Source: Erythrobacter sanguineus
GTDB taxonomy: Bacteria; Pseudomonadota; Alphaproteobacteria; Sphingomonadales; Sphingomonadaceae
Assembly: GCF_900143235.1 (NCBI RefSeq)
Contig: NZ_FRDF01000006.1
Location: 62,001 to 126,000 of the forward strand
Length of the DNA stretch: 64,000 bases
Direction: 5' to 3'
The position numbers and the translations under genes are program-made. Under the pieces are notes generated by a model, which was given only the letters and a program-made list of their open reading frames with translations, ran no database searches and was not told the DNA's origin. Shown here piece by piece: positions 61,401 through 64,000 of the stretch (positions are counted from its first letter, which is position 1; each line of letters begins with the position of its first letter).

Positions 61401-61932
61401 CAATGCCAGCGGCAAGCCGCTCATCGGTCGCGGCGCCGGACGCCTTGAACCTGATGACTTCGGCTTCGAGCGTTGTGAAATCGCGCCGTATCAGGAGACC
61501 CACGGCGCGTTCGAGGCGCGAAAAGTTATTGTCCGCAGCGACGATGCTGAGCAGCGAGAAGGCACGCGCCGAAAGTTGCGCGAGGTGATAGGCGCAAGCC
61601 GCCATGACGAAGTGAAAGTCGCGCTCCGCGCTGGCTCTATCGCCCTTTGCGATGACTGACTCGAGCGCCACCGCGGCCTGCTCGAAGGCGGACCGGGAAA
61701 CCGCCGGGTCGCCTTCCATTTCCCGATTGCGCAGACCGAGGTCGAATAGCGCATAGGCATAGGTGGTGAGATCGTAGCTCAACTGGGGCGAAAAAGGCGG
61801 CGCGCCGGGCGGCAGCACCCCGTCGCGCCAGATCATTGCCCGCGCCTGACCGCGCGCGATCAGCCGCCCGCGAAAGCCGGCGGTCGCCGCAAGTTCGACC
61901 GCGGCACGGATCGCATCAGGGGTGGTTGGCAT
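58426..61932 (-). CDS. hamB: Hachiman helicase HamB
   Basis: This 1168-residue superfamily 2 helicase has motif I LPTSAGKTRIAE (about 326), a DEGH box (LLIFDEGHMIG, about 429), motif III-like CLSAILPDG and motif VI NVIGRAGRAYID (about 696), with an N-terminal helical region and a long C-terminal part. It follows hamA with a 17-base overlap, the arrangement of Hachiman systems in which HamB senses aberrant DNA and controls the HamA nuclease. Assignment rests on the helicase type, size and the DUF1837 partner. Confidence 0.88.
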   Translation of the reverse strand: MPTTPDAIRAAVELAATAGFRGRLIARGQARAMIWRDGVLPPGAPPFSPQLSYDLTTYAYALFDLGLRNREMEGDPAVSRSAFEQAAVALESVIAKGDRASAERDFHFVMAACAYHLAQLSARAFSLLSIVAADNNFSRLERAVGLLIRRDFTTLEAEVIRFKASGAATDERLAAGIAAAVDAADLIGVAADGNDMLIDGVDLALTDQLYGAIATYLLALERGDASLVEQCLAMLRDGVRAAADLNLVPQWWAFRAAIHLLRDLWESTFHRLVPIEPAGGAAPDWKRLRTLFLASLLRRPRAEVDLWPSQIDAAGRAADQLDDLVVSLPTSAGKTRIAELCILRCLAGGKRVMFVTPLRALSAQTEATLQRTFGPLGKTISALYGSIGDSGLDEDAIRQRNIVVATPEKLDFALRNDPGLLDDVGLLIFDEGHMIGLNEREVRYEVQVQRLLKRADAATRRIVCLSAILPDGPQLEDFADWLRRDAPGELIKSAWRPTRLRFGEVVWNGQTARLNLRVGEERPWVPTYLTGAPPPNWVPPKRQRTRLFPDDQRELCLATAWRLVSDGQTVLVYCPERRSVEPFAEVIVDLHERGALTSLLVDDPNRLNIALALGAEWLGTDHAILKCLRLGVALHHGALPTAYRKEIERLLREGILKVTISSPTLAQGLNLSATALIMFALHRAGERIEASEFKNVIGRAGRAYIDVEGLVLYPMFGNVARKRQAWEGLLDDLGQRDMESGLVRLVVELLKRLHALHGGDVTQLVEYVANNAAAWTFPEVAGESPTARERALAAWEEQLAMLDTAVLSLIGEFDVADADIAATLDTVLQSSLWHRRLQRLSDVSQTALTKMLESRARVIWAQSTAAQRRGYFLAGLGLKSGHALDAIAPQTNELLVTANAALLVGDQNRAIDTITSIAELVFPFHPFTPDPLPGNWRLILRAWLLGEPLGAIGGEPSETLRFVEGGLVYRLPWAMESIRVRATANDDLVGDFQLDDHELGLAVPAVETGTMVRSASLLIQAGFNSRVAAIKVIQDTGATFSSGDQLRTWLRSPGVAEWSALPDWPTAETKPMWLEFLYGFVPVDSRTWSERRFYANVQWAGVPPAPGAAVRAHHIDGQPWIVSAAGDRLGIMQAPLNPERRGLARVDVSDQADRVDISYLGPEDLWTL

Positions 61933-62692
61933 TGTCGATCACGCGATCATAGACGGCGGCGACGAAAGCGGGATGGCCATCGATGCGCAGCCCCACGCTC
62001 CACTGCGAATAGCCGCCCGCATAGGTTTGCAGCCCATTAGTCAGTATACCGTCCGGCGCATTGCCGGAAAAGGTGAAGAGCAGATGCCGGACCGACTGCG
62101 GCTGAATGCCGAGCTGAAAGGTCGTATTGTCGATCGCGTCGGCGAGCGCGTGATTTCCGTGCTCAACGAGGCGGGCCGAAATATAGCTCAACGCGTGCCC
62201 GGAGGGCAGGCCCGCGTCTTTGTCGAGGCCGGCACGCGCCTGCGTAACGACTTGCTCGGTCAGGTTCGCCCGGCTCTTGGCTTCGGTCTTCAGGAAAGTG
62301 AGCTGCAAGGTCGCCGGATCCTGCGCGATGCCGATTACATCCTCGCCGCGCATCGCCATGTTGCGGTGATCCTTCCACCGTAGCCGCTTGACCGGAACCT
62401 GATAGGTGCCCTCGGCGGCGATCCATTCAGTCGCAAATATCTCGCCAAGGTCCCCCGAGCGCATCGACTTGGTTGTGGGGAGCTTCTGCTCGATCATCGC
62501 TGCTGCGGCCGGCTTGCCGAGTAGCCGCAGAACCCGCGCTACATGCTCTTCGGACGCATAATGTCCTGGAATGGCTGCGGCAGTCGCGTCTATGCCGAAG
62601 GCAAGTTGCGCGGCAGTGCCGGTTAGCACGCGCAAGTTGTGCGGGCCGACTTGAGTGTCTGCGAAGGTGCACCAATGGGCAAGCTTGACCAT
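61916..62692 (-). CDS. hamA: Hachiman effector nuclease HamA (DUF1837)
   Basis: This 258-residue protein has the DUF1837 hallmarks: MRSGDLGEIFATEWIA (R78, G83-E84), PVKRLRWKDHRNMAMRGEDVIGI (D118) and FLKTEAKSR (E137-x-K139), which together form a PD-(D/E)xK-like nuclease site. ATG 62692 is chosen over a farther upstream ATG at 62776 because aaaggag stands 8 bases before it. HamA degrades DNA when released by its helicase partner, aborting infection. The 214-base region upstream would hold its promoter. Confidence 0.87.
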   Translation of the reverse strand: MVKLAHWCTFADTQVGPHNLRVLTGTAAQLAFGIDATAAAIPGHYASEEHVARVLRLLGKPAAAAMIEQKLPTTKSMRSGDLGEIFATEWIAAEGTYQVPVKRLRWKDHRNMAMRGEDVIGIAQDPATLQLTFLKTEAKSRANLTEQVVTQARAGLDKDAGLPSGHALSYISARLVEHGNHALADAIDNTTFQLGIQPQSVRHLLFTFSGNAPDGILTNGLQTYAGGYSQWSVGLRIDGHPAFVAAVYDRVIDNANHP

Positions 62693-63005
62693 CGCTATCG
62701 CTCCTTTCGCCGCACGAGTGCTATCTCGCTCGCGCCAGACGTGGCCGTTGATGGCGAGGTCGATTGACTGTACCAAGAACCATCTAATTTCAACTCGGTA
62801 AGGCTGAGAACGGTAGGCCGCACTGATCCCGTTAAGTCAATAGCAGCTTTAGGGGTTGGTGCGCATGCGCATAGACGACCGCAATTAGGACGCAAAGCTA
62901 CCATTCCATCCGCAAGAGCGTGAGGCACAATGCCGCCAAAATCCACCTCCTTACCGATATTCGGCGGTTTGTGTTATCCCGCCATAAGAATTGGGAGAGT
63001 CTACA

Positions 63006-63341
63006 ATGGGCACTGCTGGGAGGAAGCGAATCAATCGCAGCGCCACACCAATTCTGGCCTTGACCGCTTTAGCGGCTCCTTTCCTGACTGGCACAGGCTT
63101 CGCCCATCCTGGTGGTCTTGCCGCTGACGGTTGCCATAATGATCGAAAGAATGGTGGCCGCCATTGCCACCGGGGACCGGGTTCTGGTGAGTCAAGCCAA
63201 CCGCAAAGAGCGCCGAGTGGCGATGTCTATTATCCCAATTGTACCGCGGCCAGAAACGCAGGCGCTGCACCGGTCCGTCGCGGCCAACCTGGGTACGGGC
63301 CTCACCTCGACCGCGACGGCGACGGGATTGGATGCGAGTAA
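63006..63341 (+). CDS. Exported Excalibur-domain protein with YHYH-like His motif
   Basis: This 111-residue protein has a signal peptide (ILALTALAAPFLTGTGFA), a His-rich segment HPGGLAADGCHNDRKNGGRHCHR, and a C-terminal Excalibur-type calcium-binding motif (YYPNCTAARNAG...HLDRDGDGIGCE). gggagag stands 9 bases before ATG 63006. It would be periplasmic or extracellular. Similar small proteins often have nuclease or unknown roles. It is convergent with the relaxase gene, eight bases apart, and its link to defence or transfer is unclear. Confidence 0.75.
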   Translation: MGTAGRKRINRSATPILALTALAAPFLTGTGFAHPGGLAADGCHNDRKNGGRHCHRGPGSGESSQPQRAPSGDVYYPNCTAARNAGAAPVRRGQPGYGPHLDRDGDGIGCE

Positions 63342-63348
63342 AATTCGT

Positions 63349-64000
63349 TCAGATCCCGAAATCCAGCGACTTGCTCTTGCTCCGGGTCAGTTCCTTGTCT
63401 GCCTTGTTGGCTTCTTCCGAGTTGGGTTGATCGACTGCACTTCCCTTCTCGGCCGCCGACTTCAGCCGCGCCGTCACCTCGATCGCCGATGCTTTCTCGC
63501 CTCTGTTGCGCGCGATGGCTGCTCCCAGCTTGTCCGAGCTGTCCACCACCAGTGTCAGGTGATCCCTCAGCCGGGTCACGGTGACTAGGAAGGTCTGCTG
63601 GTTCGAAAGGTTTCGCTCGCGGCTGTCCATAACCGCGATGCCGCGATCCGATGTCAGACCCTGGGCCATATGGGCATTTAGGGCATAGGCGAGATCGATC
63701 CGCTTCAGCATCGGATCGCCTTTCGCCAACACGACCTGTTCGCCTTTCGATGTCTCGACAGTGACCTTACCCCCTGCAATCGCAATTACCGAAGCCTGGT
63801 CGGCGTTGAAGAGCCCGCGACGATGATCGTTCCTCGTCCAGCGGATCCTGTCGCCTTCATGGATTTCCAGTTTGCGCGGCTCGAGCAGTGCCAGGTGCTC
63901 CCCGCCCTTGCCTGACCTGATGCGCGCCGGATCGAACCGAAACCGCTTGCCTCGCGCGTTTTCTACCTCGACAAACTTGCCCAGCCGATCCGGTCCGCGG
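63349..64000 (-). CDS. C-terminal part of a MobF-type relaxase/helicase (TraI-like), partial
   Basis: The frame is open from the right window edge to a stop at 63349 and encodes at least 216 residues. It includes LEPRKLEIHEGDRIRWTRND and KRIDLAYALNAHMAQGLTSDRGIAVMDSRERNLSNQQTFLVTVTRLRDHLTLVVDSS, the last helicase motifs of RecD-like TraI/TraA relaxases. These enzymes nick at oriT and unwind the transferred strand. The catalytic relaxase domain lies outside the window. It completes the functional picture of a self-transmissible element whose transfer genes are split by the defence cargo. Confidence 0.85.
   Translation of the reverse strand, partial: RGPDRLGKFVEVENARGKRFRFDPARIRSGKGGEHLALLEPRKLEIHEGDRIRWTRNDHRRGLFNADQASVIAIAGGKVTVETSKGEQVVLAKGDPMLKRIDLAYALNAHMAQGLTSDRGIAVMDSRERNLSNQQTFLVTVTRLRDHLTLVVDSSDKLGAAIARNRGEKASAIEVTARLKSAAEKGSAVDQPNSEEANKADKELTRSKSKSLDFGI

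Larger units (their letters stand above)
30449..64000. mobile_element. Conjugative element (ICE or plasmid segment) with defence cargo, right end outside the window
   Basis: The block runs from the AlpA-like and HTH regulators through a complete F-type type IV secretion operon to the C-terminal part of a MobF-type relaxase at the right edge. Between transfer operon and relaxase lie a restriction-modification gene, a STAS/GHKL cluster and a Hachiman pair. The left limit is placed where the IS debris stops and element-type regulators start; no attachment-site repeat, integrase or replication gene is visible, so I cannot say whether it is an integrated element or a plasmid. A coupling protein (TraD) must lie beyond the right edge if the system is functional. 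Confidence 0.75.

Noticed and set aside
51076..62692. BREX or DISARM system
   Set aside because: A methylase-type gene and a helicase are both present, but they belong to separate units; no PglZ, BrxC, DrmA/DrmB or phospholipase-D partner is seen.
30449..64000. CRISPR array, tRNA attachment site or replication origin in the element
   Set aside because: I looked for regularly spaced repeats, tRNA-like cloverleaf sequence and iterons in the intergenic regions and saw none; the tandem repeat at 28779-28880 has only two units and belongs to an IS end.

Overview
The window looks like an alphaproteobacterium of the order Sphingomonadales (Novosphingobium/Sphingobium-like). The basis is the high-GC coding bias, the aromatic-ring catabolic genes beside a TonB-dependent receptor, the sphingomonad-style F-type transfer operon, and a short repeat of a kind common in sphingomonad genomes. 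This placement is inferred from gene content; there is no rRNA or tRNA gene to test it.

Left part (1-25.6 kb), aromatic catabolism. An extradiol dioxygenase, a Rieske ferredoxin, a two-subunit ring-hydroxylating oxygenase (RHO) and a 2-hydroxychromene-2-carboxylate isomerase-like protein form one unit (406-4043), followed by a TonB receptor with a strong terminator. A second same-strand unit (6831-14636) encodes a flavin prenyltransferase (UbiX), a Tat-exported protein, a vanillyl-alcohol-oxidase/4-cresol-dehydrogenase-type flavoprotein, an aldehyde dehydrogenase, a UbiD decarboxylase, a VdcD-like small subunit, a second and degenerate flavoprotein homologue, and a lipoprotein cytochrome c. 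Together these would oxidise a para-hydroxylated benzylic carbon to the acid and then remove the carboxylate. Reverse-strand genes follow: a TIGR02444 protein, an FMN monooxygenase, an IclR regulator, an acyl-CoA synthetase and an EamA exporter. A second, naphthalene/biphenyl-type RHO with an aryl-alcohol dehydrogenase (20785-23848) and an MFS exporter close the block. No RHO reductase is present.

Middle (25.9-30.4 kb). Pyruvate phosphate dikinase shares a 16-bp palindromic operator-like motif with the extradiol dioxygenase promoter region. Next come debris of an IS3-family element (three copies of its end and a multiply broken transposase) and a TetR regulator.

Right part (30.4-64 kb), a conjugative element, probably an ICE or plasmid, cut by the window edge. 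Two small regulators (AlpA-like and HTH) diverge from a complete, tightly overlapping F-type type IV secretion operon (pilin, traL-E-K-B, dsbC, traV, traC, trbI, traF peptidase, traW-U, trbC, traN, traF, traH, traG). It is followed by an HTH gene diverging from a LexA-like S24 repressor. Alphaproteobacterial SOS-box patterns (GTTC-N7-GTTC) occur twice before the pilin gene and once before the repressor gene. Between the transfer operon and the C-terminal end of a MobF-type relaxase/helicase at the right edge lies a defence-rich cargo island: a one-polypeptide restriction-modification enzyme, a cluster of a STAS-like DUF4325 protein, two uncharacterised proteins and a GHKL ATPase that I regard as the best candidate for an undescribed system, and a Hachiman pair (HamB helicase, HamA nuclease).
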